64,000 bases of DNA from Mucilaginibacter phenanthrenivorans (GCF_024721155.1 NZ_JAHVAP010000003.1:1-64000); one strand, 5' to 3'; counted from the stretch's first letter, positions 52,353 to 62,188 are shown. Notes: a model not told the origin generated them from the sequence alone. Numbers and translations are program-made.

Positions 52353-55300
52353 TTATAACCTCATCCTTAAACCAAAACTATATTGACGGGCGGTTGGATA
52401 GGACGCGTCATCGCTGTAACCGCCGATCAGGCTGTATGGATTATTACTGACTTCCGGATCCGGCCCCGGGTATTTTGAAACAATTAATAAATTATTACCG
52501 CCGAGGAAGATGTTAGCCTCATGTATGTGCAGCTTATCCGTAAATTTTTGCGGCAAATGATAAGTAAGTGTTAAAGACTTCAACTTAAGGTATGAGGCAT
52601 TAAATACATCAAAGCTGGAGATGTCCTGCGAACTTCCGCTGAAGTTCAGGATCAGGGCCGGATTATTAGATCCCGGATTGGATGCACTGTAATGATCTAA
52701 GATCGCCGTGGTATGGTTTGACTGATCAGGCAAGCCCATGTCATTCTTCCGCGGAAGATACATCAGGTCACCTCCGTAGGAAAAGCTGAACAAAGTCGTC
52801 AGACTGAAACTTTTGAAGGTAAGCGTATTAGTGAGCCCGCCGAAGAATTTGGGTTCAGCGTGTCCGATCACCATATGTGCCGCAGATCCCGCATATGGCC
52901 CTGACTGGATCAATTGAAAGAGTGGTGATCCCAGCCGCAGATATGGGTAGGATTGATACGGATTGGTAGTGCTTTTGGCCATGGTTTTCAAAACGCCGAT
53001 GTATTTGGTACCATAGATCGATCCTACCGGCTGCCCGACGGCTAAAACTGTATTTCCAAGATAGAATGCATTTGCCTGAACGTTATCAGTTGCGGGGCCG
53101 GAGAGCGGGTCAGAGAGTGTCTGATTCAATTTTAGTACTTTGGAACGGTTACCCGATATGTTCAGCGTAGTGTTCCATTGAAAATTCTTGTTTTTTATCA
53201 TATCGCCGCGCAATTCAATTTCAAGTCCACGGTTATCAATGGTCGCATAATTTTGCAGCGCATTGGAAAAACCGGTGCTGGTCGGAACGGGTAATGCAAG
53301 CAGCAGATCCGTAGATCTTTTATCATAATAACCGATGCTCCCCCGAAGCCTGAAGTTGAAAAATGCGAAGTCAATTCCAGCATCTTTTTGCCGCGTGGTT
53401 TCCCATTTGGTCATGTCGCTGCCGAGTTTTGAGGCGACCAGGGCATTGTTCCCTGCATAGATAGCAGGGGTATAAAAGGTATAGAAAAGATTGTTACTGA
53501 TGTTCTGTGTCCCGGTCAGCCCGGCACTTACACGAAATTTAAGCTCATTGAGCCAGGAAACATTTTTCAGGAAATCTTCCTCGTTGAGCAGCCAGGCCAA
53601 ACCTCCTGAAGGAAAATAACCTACCCGGTTGTTGGCCGGGAATTTAGAAGAGGCGTCTGATCTGCCGGTGATCGTTAACAAATATTTTTCCCGGTAAGCG
53701 TAATTTGCCCGAAGGTAAAAGCTCAGCAACGCGCTTTGATCATTAAATTGACTCGATGGTAAGGCAACCGCTGCGGAGGAAAAACCTGCTACCAGATTGT
53801 CGTCGGGATAGCCTTCGCCGGAAGCAGAAAAAGTATTTGTTTTGGTTTGCTGCCACGATGTTCCCCCTAATAAGGTCAGCCGGTTAGCCGTATTGAATTT
53901 TTTTTCCCAGGTTAGGGTATTCTCGTAAAAAATGTCCGTTTCCTGCGTATGGCCTTGCGTGGATAGGCCTCCGGTTGACTGCAGGTCAGTAGAGTAAATA
54001 TAAGCTGCATCAGGCACATAATTTTGCTGGCGGTAATGGGTATAGTTTAGGGAGACGGTGCTCTTAAAATTCAATGATTTTAGTATAGCATATTCCAAAG
54101 AAAATGAGCCTAAAAGCATTGCCGTGTTGGCATGATCTACTCCCTGCAGCAACGTAAAAGGGTTTTGATCACCTTGGGGGGCCGCCCCGGTTAAAAATGC
54201 CGGGATAAATTTCTTGGGTGATCCGTCCGGGTTATAAGGCACTAAATTAGGAGGTGCCAGCACAGCCGAGCTGTATACCCCGTTGCTGATATCATTTTTG
54301 GTAAAACCATAATCAAGGTTGGCGGATAACCGTATCCGTTTAGTGATGTCGTTTTCGAGATTTAGTTTACCTGCCACCCGGCTGAAATCTGTACCCAGCA
54401 CTGTTCCTGTTTGATCCGTATAGGATATAGAAGTATAATACCTGGAATCCGAACCGCCCCCCCGGATACTTACATCAGCGTTTTGACTAACACCCGTGCG
54501 TGTTACCAAACCGATCCAGTTGGTGTTATTTTTAAAATAAGATGGTATATTCAGGATGGAATCTGCGTTTAGATTATGATAGGGTGCGAGCTCCTTGTTA
54601 AGGTTAGCAGCTCCTTCCTTGAGTATGGATTCATATTGGCTCCCATTAAGTACCTTCAGCGTTCTTGGCGTGCTGTAAGCCTGATAATAACCCGCCTCTA
54701 CAATTGGTTTTTGATTCTTAAAGCCCTTTTTGGTCGTAATGATGACTACACCATTACTCGCTTTCGATCCATAGATAGCTGTTGCAGATGCGTCCTTGAG
54801 AATATCAATAGACACTATATCATTAATGTTTAAGCCTGCAAGCGTATTCAGTCCGCGGGCAAACGACGATCCGATAGTAGTTGCCGCAGAAGGATCAGTC
54901 GTTAGGTTTTCGACCGGGTTGACCAGGTCGGCTGCTGCCTGGATATACCTGTTCGCTATGTTAACCTGCACACCATCAATCACATAAAGCGGATCGTTTC
55001 CCCCGATGAGCGAGGCGCCGCCTCTTATCCTGATTTTAGCCAGGCCTCCCGGAGAGCCGTCTCCCTGTACGACCTGTACACCGGCTGCCTGCCCTGAAAG
55101 CGCCTGGTCAAAGGTGGTAAATGACGAATTTTTTAAATTTTCCATATTAACTGAGGAAACAGCACCCGTGAGATCTTTTCTTTTTGTTGAACCGTAACCG
55201 ACCATAACCACTTCTTCAAGTTCGTTAACGTTGGGCTTGAGTTGAACGGTCAATTCATTGCCGTTTAAAACCGAAACATTGATAAATTGGGTTTGATAAC

Positions 55301-55787
55301 CAACATAACTGATTTGTATGATAGCATCTCTGGCCAGGTTGTGGAGTATAAATCTGCCGTCCGGACCGGTCGCGGTTCCGCTTTGCGAGCCCTGAACGGT
55401 TACCGTAACGCCTAAAAGTGGATTGCCTTTTTCGTCAGTGACAACGCCAACCAGTGATTTAAAAAAGGATTTCAGTTTTTCAATCAGTCCGGAGGGTTTT
55501 TCTTTAATTACGACCGTTTTACTGCTGATGGTGTAGGTAACGGGTTGTCCGTCAAAGACCTTTTGAAGGACGTCCTCCAGTTTTGCTTTAGTTACATGTA
55601 AGGTAACCGGCTTGGCATCCTTCAGGTCTTCTTCGGAATATACAAAGTTATAGCCGGTCCGGGTTTCCAATTCCTTAAATACCTGCTTCAGTGAAGCTTT
55701 GTTAAGTGAAAGGTTGATTTGCTGTGCATAGGAAGATGCGCTGACCAGGATCATAGCTATTGAAATGAGAAGGCTGTTTTTTTTCAT
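52353..55787 (-). CDS. susC: SusC/RagA-family TonB-dependent transporter with N-terminal STN domain
   Basis: This 1144-residue protein has a signal peptide (1-21), an STN domain (~25-95, SLKQVFKELETRTGYNFVYSEED), a carboxypeptidase-like beta-sandwich (~110-190), then a TonB box-like segment EEVVMVGYG, a plug with LYVIDGVQV and a long beta-barrel with terminal strand YSFGLRMRL. The STN domain contacts a FecR-type anti-sigma factor, which is encoded just upstream, so transport is coupled to sigma-factor signalling. It imports a large substrate, not identified here. Confidence 0.95.
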   Translation of the reverse strand: MKKNSLLISIAMILVSASSYAQQINLSLNKASLKQVFKELETRTGYNFVYSEEDLKDAKPVTLHVTKAKLEDVLQKVFDGQPVTYTISSKTVVIKEKPSGLIEKLKSFFKSLVGVVTDEKGNPLLGVTVTVQGSQSGTATGPDGRFILHNLARDAIIQISYVGYQTQFINVSVLNGNELTVQLKPNVNELEEVVMVGYGSTKRKDLTGAVSSVNMENLKNSSFTTFDQALSGQAAGVQVVQGDGSPGGLAKIRIRGGASLIGGNDPLYVIDGVQVNIANRYIQAAADLVNPVENLTTDPSAATTIGSSFARGLNTLAGLNINDIVSIDILKDASATAIYGSKASNGVVIITTKKGFKNQKPIVEAGYYQAYSTPRTLKVLNGSQYESILKEGAANLNKELAPYHNLNADSILNIPSYFKNNTNWIGLVTRTGVSQNADVSIRGGGSDSRYYTSISYTDQTGTVLGTDFSRVAGKLNLENDITKRIRLSANLDYGFTKNDISNGVYSSAVLAPPNLVPYNPDGSPKKFIPAFLTGAAPQGDQNPFTLLQGVDHANTAMLLGSFSLEYAILKSLNFKSTVSLNYTHYRQQNYVPDAAYIYSTDLQSTGGLSTQGHTQETDIFYENTLTWEKKFNTANRLTLLGGTSWQQTKTNTFSASGEGYPDDNLVAGFSSAAVALPSSQFNDQSALLSFYLRANYAYREKYLLTITGRSDASSKFPANNRVGYFPSGGLAWLLNEEDFLKNVSWLNELKFRVSAGLTGTQNISNNLFYTFYTPAIYAGNNALVASKLGSDMTKWETTRQKDAGIDFAFFNFRLRGSIGYYDKRSTDLLLALPVPTSTGFSNALQNYATIDNRGLEIELRGDMIKNKNFQWNTTLNISGNRSKVLKLNQTLSDPLSGPATDNVQANAFYLGNTVLAVGQPVGSIYGTKYIGVLKTMAKSTTNPYQSYPYLRLGSPLFQLIQSGPYAGSAAHMVIGHAEPKFFGGLTNTLTFKSFSLTTLFSFSYGGDLMYLPRKNDMGLPDQSNHTTAILDHYSASNPGSNNPALILNFSGSSQDISSFDVFNASYLKLKSLTLTYHLPQKFTDKLHIHEANIFLGGNNLLIVSKYPGPDPEVSNNPYSLIGGYSDDASYPTARQYSFGLRMRL

Positions 55788-55822
55788 TGTAGATCAAATA
55801 GGTTCAAATCGAATAGCTGCTG

Positions 55823-56965
55823 TTATTTGGACACGATGATCAATCTTCCCTTGATATGGAACCGGACCTTTCCGGTAAGCTGGAGGATATTCAGATTTTC
55901 GGAAACGCTTTTATCCCGCAGGATCGTCCCGCCAAAACTGTTCTCTGGAATTTTTCCCTTGTATTCAATTTTCATATTATACCACCTGGCAATGACCCGC
56001 ATAATATGCTGGATGTGATCATTTTGGAAAACGAAGCGGCCGTTTTTCCAGGCAATGGCTTCTTCCGTGTCCGATGGAACTACGGTGAAAGAATCCGGAT
56101 CTAAGGCAGCCTGTTGACCGGGAGCCAGGTAGCGGATGGCATGATTTGCCGCAGCGGTCACCTTCACCCTGCCTTCCAGCAAAGTTGTTTTGACGGCAGG
56201 TTCGTCATCATAAGCGTTGATGTCAAAATGCGTACCTAACACTTCTACTGTTTGACCCTTGCTCACAACCCGGAAAGGCTTAAGCGGGTTATGCGCTACT
56301 TCAAAATAGGCTTCCCCATTTAATTCGACCTGTCGTTCGTTCTTTGTAAATGCAGTGGGATACCGTAACGATGAAGCAGCGTTGATCCACACTTTAGTTC
56401 CATCCGGCAATACCAATTGCTGGTTATTCGTGCCGCCTGGAATCACCAGCGTATTGTAGATCGAGGTTGCGTTACCGGCTATGTCCCCGGCGGCTTGATG
56501 GTAGCTTATCACACCATTCGCCGATCTGCTGATGGTACTTACGCCCTGTTCGGCGAGCAAACCTTTTTGGGAATTATTTAAGATGATCTTTTTCCCGCTG
56601 CCAAGTACCAGTATGGGATGATAGATAGCCGGTGTGTTTTCCAGTGCAAGATTTTCTGCCGGTTGCTGTTCAGTACTATAATATTTCAGGAATAAAAACG
56701 CACCAAAAGATAAAATGAACAATATCGAAGCGGCAACCGCAATGCGCGGCCAAAGCCTGTTTACCTTAGGCTGAACAGACAACCCTGCCCTGCGTTGTGT
56801 GCCGGCCCACAACTCACCCGCCAGATGATCAAAATTATCATCGTCTGAAAGTTTCCTTGTATTAGCTTCTTTAATGTACCAGTTTTCAATCAGCGCCCGT
56901 TCTTCAGGCCCGGCCGTATTGTCCAGATACTTCGCTATTAACCGATCAGCTTCCTGTTGATTCAT
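55823..56965 (-). CDS. FecR-family anti-sigma factor
   Basis: This 380-residue protein has an N-terminal cytoplasmic anti-sigma region (QEADRLIAKYLDNTAGPEERALIENWY), a membrane helix at about 77-93, FecR domain (LPDGTKVWINAASSLRYPTAF, ~190-280) and a C-terminal DUF4974-type domain. It senses the STN domain of the SusC partner in the periplasm and controls the ECF sigma factor encoded 88 bases upstream. Confidence 0.93.
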   Translation of the reverse strand: MNQQEADRLIAKYLDNTAGPEERALIENWYIKEANTRKLSDDDNFDHLAGELWAGTQRRAGLSVQPKVNRLWPRIAVAASILFILSFGAFLFLKYYSTEQQPAENLALENTPAIYHPILVLGSGKKIILNNSQKGLLAEQGVSTISRSANGVISYHQAAGDIAGNATSIYNTLVIPGGTNNQQLVLPDGTKVWINAASSLRYPTAFTKNERQVELNGEAYFEVAHNPLKPFRVVSKGQTVEVLGTHFDINAYDDEPAVKTTLLEGRVKVTAAANHAIRYLAPGQQAALDPDSFTVVPSDTEEAIAWKNGRFVFQNDHIQHIMRVIARWYNMKIEYKGKIPENSFGGTILRDKSVSENLNILQLTGKVRFHIKGRLIIVSK

Positions 56966-57053
56966 TGTTTAAACCTTTACGAGGTGACATTTAAAGGAAA
57001 AACACATGAAAATAACCCGGGGGGTATCGGACCGTAAAATTTTTTGGCTTAAC

Positions 57054-57647
57054 TTATTTCAGTAAAGATGCCAGCAAAAGCAGCATAGCGGTGCCTCCCG
57101 GCTCCTTAAGGTTGGCACGCAGTATTTTGAGCGATTTATGGACCTGCTTTTTTACGGTTTCTTCAGCGGTCCCTAAACTTTCAGCGATTTCTTTATGTGT
57201 TAAATTTTGTTTGCGGCTCATTTCAAATACCTGCCGCATCCTCGGCGGGAGCGCCTGGATCTCCCGCTCGATTGCTGCAAGCAGATCACGTTCTTCCAGC
57301 TGATGGAGTGTTGCTTCACTGGCTTCGTTGGCAAATGCTGCTATCGAACTTAAATAATCACTTCGAAATTTGCGCTGACGGATGCTGTTCAGTACCAGGT
57401 TGCGCGCCGTAACATATAAGTAACCTGCCAGATTATGCTGCTCAGGAATTCTTTCTGCTTTCGTCCATAAGCTGCTGAATAGCTCCTGCAGGATATCTTT
57501 GGACTCGTCTTCATCCCTGAGCATCTTAAAGATATGGCCATATAATATCCGCCAGTAGCGGCGATAGATCTCCGTATAGGCCATACTATCCCTGGACCGC
57601 AGCAAATTGGCTAGTTCAGTATCACTATAAGAAGTATATGCTATCAT
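57054..57647 (-). CDS. ECF RNA polymerase sigma factor
   Basis: This 197-residue protein has the sigma-70 region 2 (SYSDTELANLLRSRDSMAYTEIYRRYWRILYGHIFKML) and region 4 (IQALPPRMRQVFEMSRKQNLTHKEIAESLGTAEETVKKQVHKSL). It belongs to the FecI-like ECF group with paired FecR and SusC in Bacteroidota. It probably directs transcription of the susC/susD operon. Confidence 0.93.
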   Translation of the reverse strand: MIAYTSYSDTELANLLRSRDSMAYTEIYRRYWRILYGHIFKMLRDEDESKDILQELFSSLWTKAERIPEQHNLAGYLYVTARNLVLNSIRQRKFRSDYLSSIAAFANEASEATLHQLEERDLLAAIEREIQALPPRMRQVFEMSRKQNLTHKEIAESLGTAEETVKKQVHKSLKILRANLKEPGGTAMLLLLASLLK

Positions 57648-57657
57648 TTTTGATAAA

Positions 57658-57665
57658 CAAATATA
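57658..57665 (-). promoter_or_regulatory. -7 promoter element of the ECF sigma gene
   Basis: TATATTTG on the minus strand fits TAnnTTTG and lies 10 bases before the ATG, implying a very short leader. Confidence 0.4.
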
Positions 57666-58041
57666 AATAATAGATCAGTTAACGGGAAATCGATGTCTAT
57701 TGACTGGCCTCCATCTGTTTACCAAATGATTTAAAGGTGAATGCACTAAGATTTAAAGGCATATTTTCAAATCTTGAGGCGTTATTTTATAAATAATAAC
57801 TGGTTTGCAAACTCACCTTTCGATCGGGAAAAGCGTCTTACCTCAATTTGAAATTTGAGATACGCGGCGGAAATAGATGGCCGGCCATCAGCACTGGTCT
57901 GCTTTTGGGATGTGTACCTATCAGAGCGGTTTCAAGCCGCCCTAAGCGGTGTATCTTGAACCGGTAATTGCATAGTTTGACGGATATAATATTCTGAAGC
58001 TTAGCGCATTTTTCCAGATCCCGGAATATTTAGCCGTTATT
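57666..58041. other. Intergenic region, no gene seen
   Basis: This gap between the sigma gene and the hydrolase terminator holds no gene. An imperfect hairpin lies at 57931-57960 (TTCAAG and CCGC pairing with GCGG and CTTGAA around an uneven loop). Confidence 0.45.
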
Positions 58042-58062
58042 AAAAAGCCGGACAACGCCGGC
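58042..58062 (-). terminator. Terminator after the hydrolase gene
   Basis: GCCGG and CCGGC form a GC-rich stem with a 6-base loop, followed by five Ts on the minus strand, 32 bases past the stop at 58094. Confidence 0.8.
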
Positions 58063-58093
58063 CATTTAATATTTCAACGGCCACTATTAACGA

Positions 58094-59014
58094 TCACTGT
58101 TTCGTTTGTTGCTGCAATCCCAGTTCATTGAACCACAGTTCACACTGCTCGTTAAATGCCCTGGGCTGTTCGATCCATGGAAAATGGCCGCAATCGTCAA
58201 GGATCACCAGCTTTGAAGAAGGTATATGCGCACGGATCCTGACTGCCTGCGTCATCGGGTCGCAAATAAAATCATCATCGCCTGAAATGATCAGTACAGG
58301 CGCCTTGATCTGGTGTAATTCCGGGAGCAGGTTTTTTCCCTGGAAACCCATAGCATTGACATACCCGAAGACCTGGTCGTTAAATTCAAGGTTACTGAAT
58401 ATTTCCTTTGCCTTTTCTGGTTCATGAAAATAAAAGCAACCCATCGTATCAATGATCTCCCTCAGTGTCTTTGGAGCCTTGTCGCTACCCATAATGCTCA
58501 TCAATGCTGACGCTTTTTCATAAACAGATGGGTTGTTCACGTAATAAGGTTCATCCTTTTTGAACGCTATTCTTTTCATCAGTTCCGCGCCTCTCAATGC
58601 ATCGGCTGCTGCGATGGCGTCTATGGAAATGATCCCTGATAAATGATCGCTGTGGCGGATTCCGTATTCCAGTACCTGGTGCCCTCCGCCGGAATGCCCG
58701 GCGACAAAAATTTGAGGCTGATCGAGATACTCCCGCAGGGCGTCGATATCCGCGACGAAGTGTTCGAGCGTATATTGTTCCGGGTCTTCAGGACCGGTTG
58801 ATTGACCGCTGTGCCTGGTGTCAAAATAAACCATCGTAAAATACTGCTCAAAAATAGTTAGCGGCCGGATATAGTCAACGGACGGCCCCCAACCGGGTGA
58901 AGGCAACAGCAGCACGGGCCCTGCGCCGGCGACATGGTAGTGAATAACGATATTGTTTACTTCCGCGAAATGCTCTCCGGTAGAAAGTTTGGTTAATTGT
59001 TCGGACTTTTTCAT
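58094..59014 (-). CDS. Alpha/beta hydrolase
   Basis: This protein has 306 residues from the ATG at 59014; the longer frame overlaps the next gene and adds no family sequence. Motifs are LPSPGWGPSVDYI (oxyanion region), Ser nucleophile in AGHSGGGHQV and catalytic His in CGHFPWIEQP. It resembles proline-iminopeptidase or epoxide-hydrolase-like enzymes; the substrate is unknown. It lies 25 bases after the thioesterase gene in the same operon. Confidence 0.85.
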   Translation of the reverse strand: MKKSEQLTKLSTGEHFAEVNNIVIHYHVAGAGPVLLLPSPGWGPSVDYIRPLTIFEQYFTMVYFDTRHSGQSTGPEDPEQYTLEHFVADIDALREYLDQPQIFVAGHSGGGHQVLEYGIRHSDHLSGIISIDAIAAADALRGAELMKRIAFKKDEPYYVNNPSVYEKASALMSIMGSDKAPKTLREIIDTMGCFYFHEPEKAKEIFSNLEFNDQVFGYVNAMGFQGKNLLPELHQIKAPVLIISGDDDFICDPMTQAVRIRAHIPSSKLVILDDCGHFPWIEQPRAFNEQCELWFNELGLQQQTKQ

Positions 59015-59039
59015 TTTTTGCTGTTGTTGATTTTTCGTG

Positions 59040-59468
59040 TTATACCGCCTGCAAGGCATCGAGTTTGGGCGCGTCCGTGATCTTTTCAAGTACTGAATCC
59101 GGCAAATAGGGCCTGCCTCCGATGGCAGGTATGCAGGTACCGGAGAAAACGGCCCGTGTCATGATTTTTTTATTTAACAAGATGGACTGTTTGAAATGGA
59201 GCTTAGGCAGACCTGCCTGATCGGCATATAACGTACAGGTGACGGTAAATTCATCTCCTTTTTTTAAGGACCTGATGAAACTGATGCTATAATTGGATAG
59301 CACCATGAAAACGCCGTTCCTGGCTTCTGCCTCGAAATCGAAACCCAGGACTTCCCTGATAAAATCGTGTCTGCAGTGTTCCATATAAAAAGGATAATAG
59401 AGGCCATCCATAATGTCCTGCACATCTATATGCTCATCCTTGGCCACGTAAGTTTTTGAATATTCCAT
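59040..59468 (-). CDS. Hotdog-fold acyl-CoA thioesterase
   Basis: This 142-residue protein has the hotdog pattern DIMDGLYYPFYMEHCRHDFIREVLGFDF ... NYSISFIRSLKKGDEFTVTCTLY. It resembles 4-hydroxybenzoyl-CoA/YbgC-like thioesterases, where the residue in the FY(M)EH segment is catalytic. Substrate unknown. First of a two-gene operon with the downstream hydrolase. Confidence 0.8.
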   Translation of the reverse strand: MEYSKTYVAKDEHIDVQDIMDGLYYPFYMEHCRHDFIREVLGFDFEAEARNGVFMVLSNYSISFIRSLKKGDEFTVTCTLYADQAGLPKLHFKQSILLNKKIMTRAVFSGTCIPAIGGRPYLPDSVLEKITDAPKLDALQAV

Positions 59469-59576
59469 GATTATGCTTTGTGGGTTTCAGCTGGCAAATA
59501 TATTGGAGCCTGTCCGCTGCTCAAATCCCCTATTTCGGGGATTTGAGTGGTTTAAATTGCTTTTGAAATTTTTGCT

Positions 59577-60359
59577 TTAGAGACAGTTTTCAGTAAACTC
59601 GCTGATCAGTCTAGCCATTGCTGAAGGCTGGTCAAGTTCTGCGCAATGGCCTGCATCCTGAATTTTAAAGATCTGATTTTTCCATAGCGGCAGCTCAGTA
59701 CGTTTAAGGTAGTCCGTTTGAACGATACGTTCCTGTTGCCCATAAACGACCGCAACGGGGATTCCGGCAGCGGTCAGGTTGGCGATCTTATCGATTTCCG
59801 GAGGCTTGCTGAGCGACTTTCCTAAATAGGCTCTCAGGTTCGGATCTGTAGACCTGTAAACGCTTTTATAATGATCTTTGACCGCCTTATCTGCCCGGAA
59901 AATGAAATTATCCGTCAGTTCGTCGATCTCCTCGTCAGTGGCATCGGCTTTGAATGCGGCGGCTACCGATCTTCCCGGCTGGACCATGTCTTTGACGGTA
60001 ATGTTTTTAGATGACAGCATCGCGCCAGACAGGAATGCGCCTTTACAGGCTGAAGGGAAAGGATTCATTCCGCTTATAATGCTGGTACCAAGCGATGTGC
60101 CGACCAAAACATAAGATCGGTCGCTGTATTGCTCAAGAAACTCACGCAGATGAAGCGCAAGCCCTTGAGCGGAGTAATCTGCTTCAGGGTTGGTGCTGGA
60201 AAAGGACCTGCCGTGCCCTGGAAGGTCCACCATTATTCGGGTATAATCAGTGAGCCAGGGGTGCTGAATAACTTTATCCCAGGTATGCAGGGACTGCGAA
60301 TTACCATGGATAAAAATAATGGTCTTTTGACCGTTTCCGGTTATTTCACTGTATAACAT
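59577..60359 (-). CDS. Alpha/beta hydrolase
   Basis: This 260-residue protein has no signal peptide. Motifs are FIHGNSQSLHTWDKV (oxyanion), DLPGHGRSF, nucleophile Ser in VGTSLGTSII and the catalytic His in GHCAELDQPSAMARL. It resembles small esterase/lipase-like hydrolases such as MhpC relatives. Substrate unknown. It stands alone between the thioesterase operon and the DUF3891 gene. Confidence 0.88.
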   Translation of the reverse strand: MLYSEITGNGQKTIIFIHGNSQSLHTWDKVIQHPWLTDYTRIMVDLPGHGRSFSSTNPEADYSAQGLALHLREFLEQYSDRSYVLVGTSLGTSIISGMNPFPSACKGAFLSGAMLSSKNITVKDMVQPGRSVAAAFKADATDEEIDELTDNFIFRADKAVKDHYKSVYRSTDPNLRAYLGKSLSKPPEIDKIANLTAAGIPVAVVYGQQERIVQTDYLKRTELPLWKNQIFKIQDAGHCAELDQPSAMARLISEFTENCL

Positions 60360-60442
60360 GAGCTATATCGGTTAAGTATACGTCTGTTTTAATTCATTTT
60401 TTGAGCTATGGCCGGTCGATCACAGACCGGATACGCTCACAT

Positions 60443-61174
60443 TTAAATTTGCTTTTTTAATGTCCAGGCATTGCAGATCACACCGGCAGCGTCAAACGCT
60501 GCTCTGAATTCTGCATGATCCCTGAAACTTAACTGTTCCAGCACCCGGCTCTCTACCTGGACCTCGAACTGCTCTGCTTCGAACGGCCAGGGGGTAACGT
60601 ACATATCGCCTGTCAGGTCAATGGTCAGCTGATGGCTGATACCGTCAGGCCCTTTGCTGATCTCTATTGCCCGTCCTTCCGGTTGGGATTTTCTTTTACA
60701 GATAAGCAGGGATAGCGCGTCACACCATTCCAGCAACCGGTAATCTTTTGCCGTTTGGTCGGTACTGATCTGCAGCTCCTTCATCCATTTTTCCCGTAAA
60801 GCCGACTGATCCTGCATAAAACGTAAACCGGCTTCCGAACCGGCAGCAAGTTCACCATAAACGAACTCTAGGTGCAGGGAGGTCAGCAAAGCGATATAAC
60901 GGCTTTTAGCCAGCGCACCTTCATAGGTGCTGATACAATGCTCGTGGTCATAGGTGGTCATTGTAAAATCCAGGGGGCCTCCCTGTGTGCTCAACAAGCC
61001 CGCATCACGGGGTTCGATGCGTGCATCATCGTGACCGGCAATGGCGATCAGCGTTTCAAACCATCGCGCTGTTCTTACGGAATGTTTCCAGTGCATCGCT
61101 AGCAAACCTGCAAGCGTTCCGTGAGCACGTTGTGTGATAATTTCCCACCCCTTCTCGGTGTAATTGACGATCAT
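60443..61174 (-). CDS. DUF3891-family protein
   Basis: This 243-residue soluble protein starts MIVNYTEKGWEIITQRAHGTLAGLLAMHW and contains ETLIAIAGHDDA and LLEWCDALSLLI, matching the DUF3891 family as I recall it. The conserved His/Asp residues (QRAH, GHDD, WCDALS) suggest a metal site like an HD-type phosphohydrolase fold, but no activity is established. It is monocistronic, on the same strand as its neighbours. Confidence 0.8.
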   Translation of the reverse strand: MIVNYTEKGWEIITQRAHGTLAGLLAMHWKHSVRTARWFETLIAIAGHDDARIEPRDAGLLSTQGGPLDFTMTTYDHEHCISTYEGALAKSRYIALLTSLHLEFVYGELAAGSEAGLRFMQDQSALREKWMKELQISTDQTAKDYRLLEWCDALSLLICKRKSQPEGRAIEISKGPDGISHQLTIDLTGDMYVTPWPFEAEQFEVQVESRVLEQLSFRDHAEFRAAFDAAGVICNAWTLKKQI

Positions 61175-61275
61175 GTTTTATCTCATATCCGGCTGTTTAA
61201 ACCTTAAGTTATAACCTGTCTTACTAAATACATTCCGGTCGCCGGACGTTATTGAATAAGACAGGTTTGCCGGTA

Positions 61276-61315
61276 GGCGGTCCGGCGCCGAAAACTACGG
61301 CTGCCGGATACCGCC
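61276..61315. repeat. GC-rich hairpin in an intergenic gap
   Basis: GGCGG and TCCGGC pair with GCCGGA and CCGCC with a 2-base bulge, followed on the plus strand by a T-rich stretch. It lies in the 218-base gap between the DUF3891 and secreted coiled-coil genes. Confidence 0.5.
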
Positions 61316-61349
61316 TCTCTTTTAATTGGTTAGCTTACCGGCAATAATT

Positions 61350-61366
61350 AAAAAGACGCTCAGCGT
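61350..61366 (-). terminator. Possible terminator after the secreted coiled-coil gene
   Basis: ACGCT and AGCGT flank one base, followed on the minus strand by C and five Ts, 27 bases past the stop at 61393. The stem is short. Confidence 0.5.
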
Positions 61367-61392
61367 TTGCCGCTGCAATGATTTACCCATTA

Positions 61393-61815
61393 TTAATATC
61401 CTGCCGCCTTCGCCACTGCCTTAAGCCGCTCTACTTCCTTTTCAAGTTCAGTTATTCTGAGCATTTGATCCTGTAACGCGCCGACCAGAACCGGAACCAG
61501 TTTCTCCAGTTCGACTACCGGAAGATTTGACCCGTGCTGGTCATTTTTTCCACCGGTTTTCCAGATGGTTGCTGTTCCTACCGCCCCGGGAAGCAGTGCT
61601 TTGGTGGTGGCAACATCCAGACCGGATTGCCAGGCGGTTGATCCGGACTGATCCGGCGATTTAACTTGAGCAGGTTTCAACTGCGCAATGATGGCGGAAG
61701 GTTCATTACCGGTTCCAATTTGTCCTGAAATATTATTTTTGGCCAGGTCCTGAGCCGCAGCGCCGAAGCTTGTTGCTGCTAAAAACGCAGCAGCGGCCAG
61801 CATAGTTATTTTCAT
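61393..61815 (-). CDS. Secreted protein with C-terminal coiled coil
   Basis: This 140-residue protein has a signal peptide (MKITMLAAAAFLAATSFGAAAQ) and a Gly/Thr/Lys-rich middle. The C-terminal coiled coil (VELEKLVPVLVGALQDQMLRITELEKEVERLKAVAK) resembles the trimerising tails of Bacteroidota proteins with tail-fibre-like domains. No full phage tail-fibre domain is visible. Function unknown; it may form trimers outside the cell. Confidence 0.65.
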   Translation of the reverse strand: MKITMLAAAAFLAATSFGAAAQDLAKNNISGQIGTGNEPSAIIAQLKPAQVKSPDQSGSTAWQSGLDVATTKALLPGAVGTATIWKTGGKNDQHGSNLPVVELEKLVPVLVGALQDQMLRITELEKEVERLKAVAKAAGY

Positions 61816-61845
61816 TTGATTATCTTTTTAATAGGCGTTTGAAAA

Positions 61846-62127
61846 TTATATCCAGTAATTTCTCGTATAGTCCTGCGTACTGGTCTCCCCAGGATTTTGT
61901 CTGACGTTAAGAGCAGATTCTTCAACACTGAAGACCTCATCCCAGTGCTCGATACGAAGGTTTAACGTCAGTTCCTTCTCCGGATTTAACTGTGTTCCGA
62001 TAAAGCGGGTTACCTGTTCTCCAAGCTGGTTAAGGTTAACGGTTACTTCATCCTTCGAGGTTTCATTTGCTGCGGAACTGCTTATCGTAATTTTAAATCC
62101 GGCTGACGATAGATGATGATCATGCAT
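61846..62127 (-). CDS. Small protein of unknown function
   Basis: This 93-residue protein has no signal peptide and no membrane segment. It is acidic and beta-prone (AGFKITISSSAAN, EVTVNLNQLGEQVTRFI, LTLNLRIEHWDEVFSVEE) and ends in YTRNYWI. No family recognised. It lies 30 bases before the secreted coiled-coil gene and may share its transcript. Confidence 0.5.
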   Translation of the reverse strand: MHDHHLSSAGFKITISSSAANETSKDEVTVNLNQLGEQVTRFIGTQLNPEKELTLNLRIEHWDEVFSVEESALNVRQNPGETSTQDYTRNYWI

Positions 62128-62188
62128 ATTTTGCTTTGTTAATTAAGGAAACTGCCATAACTGTTCATGGAGGTACATTTCATGTTGG

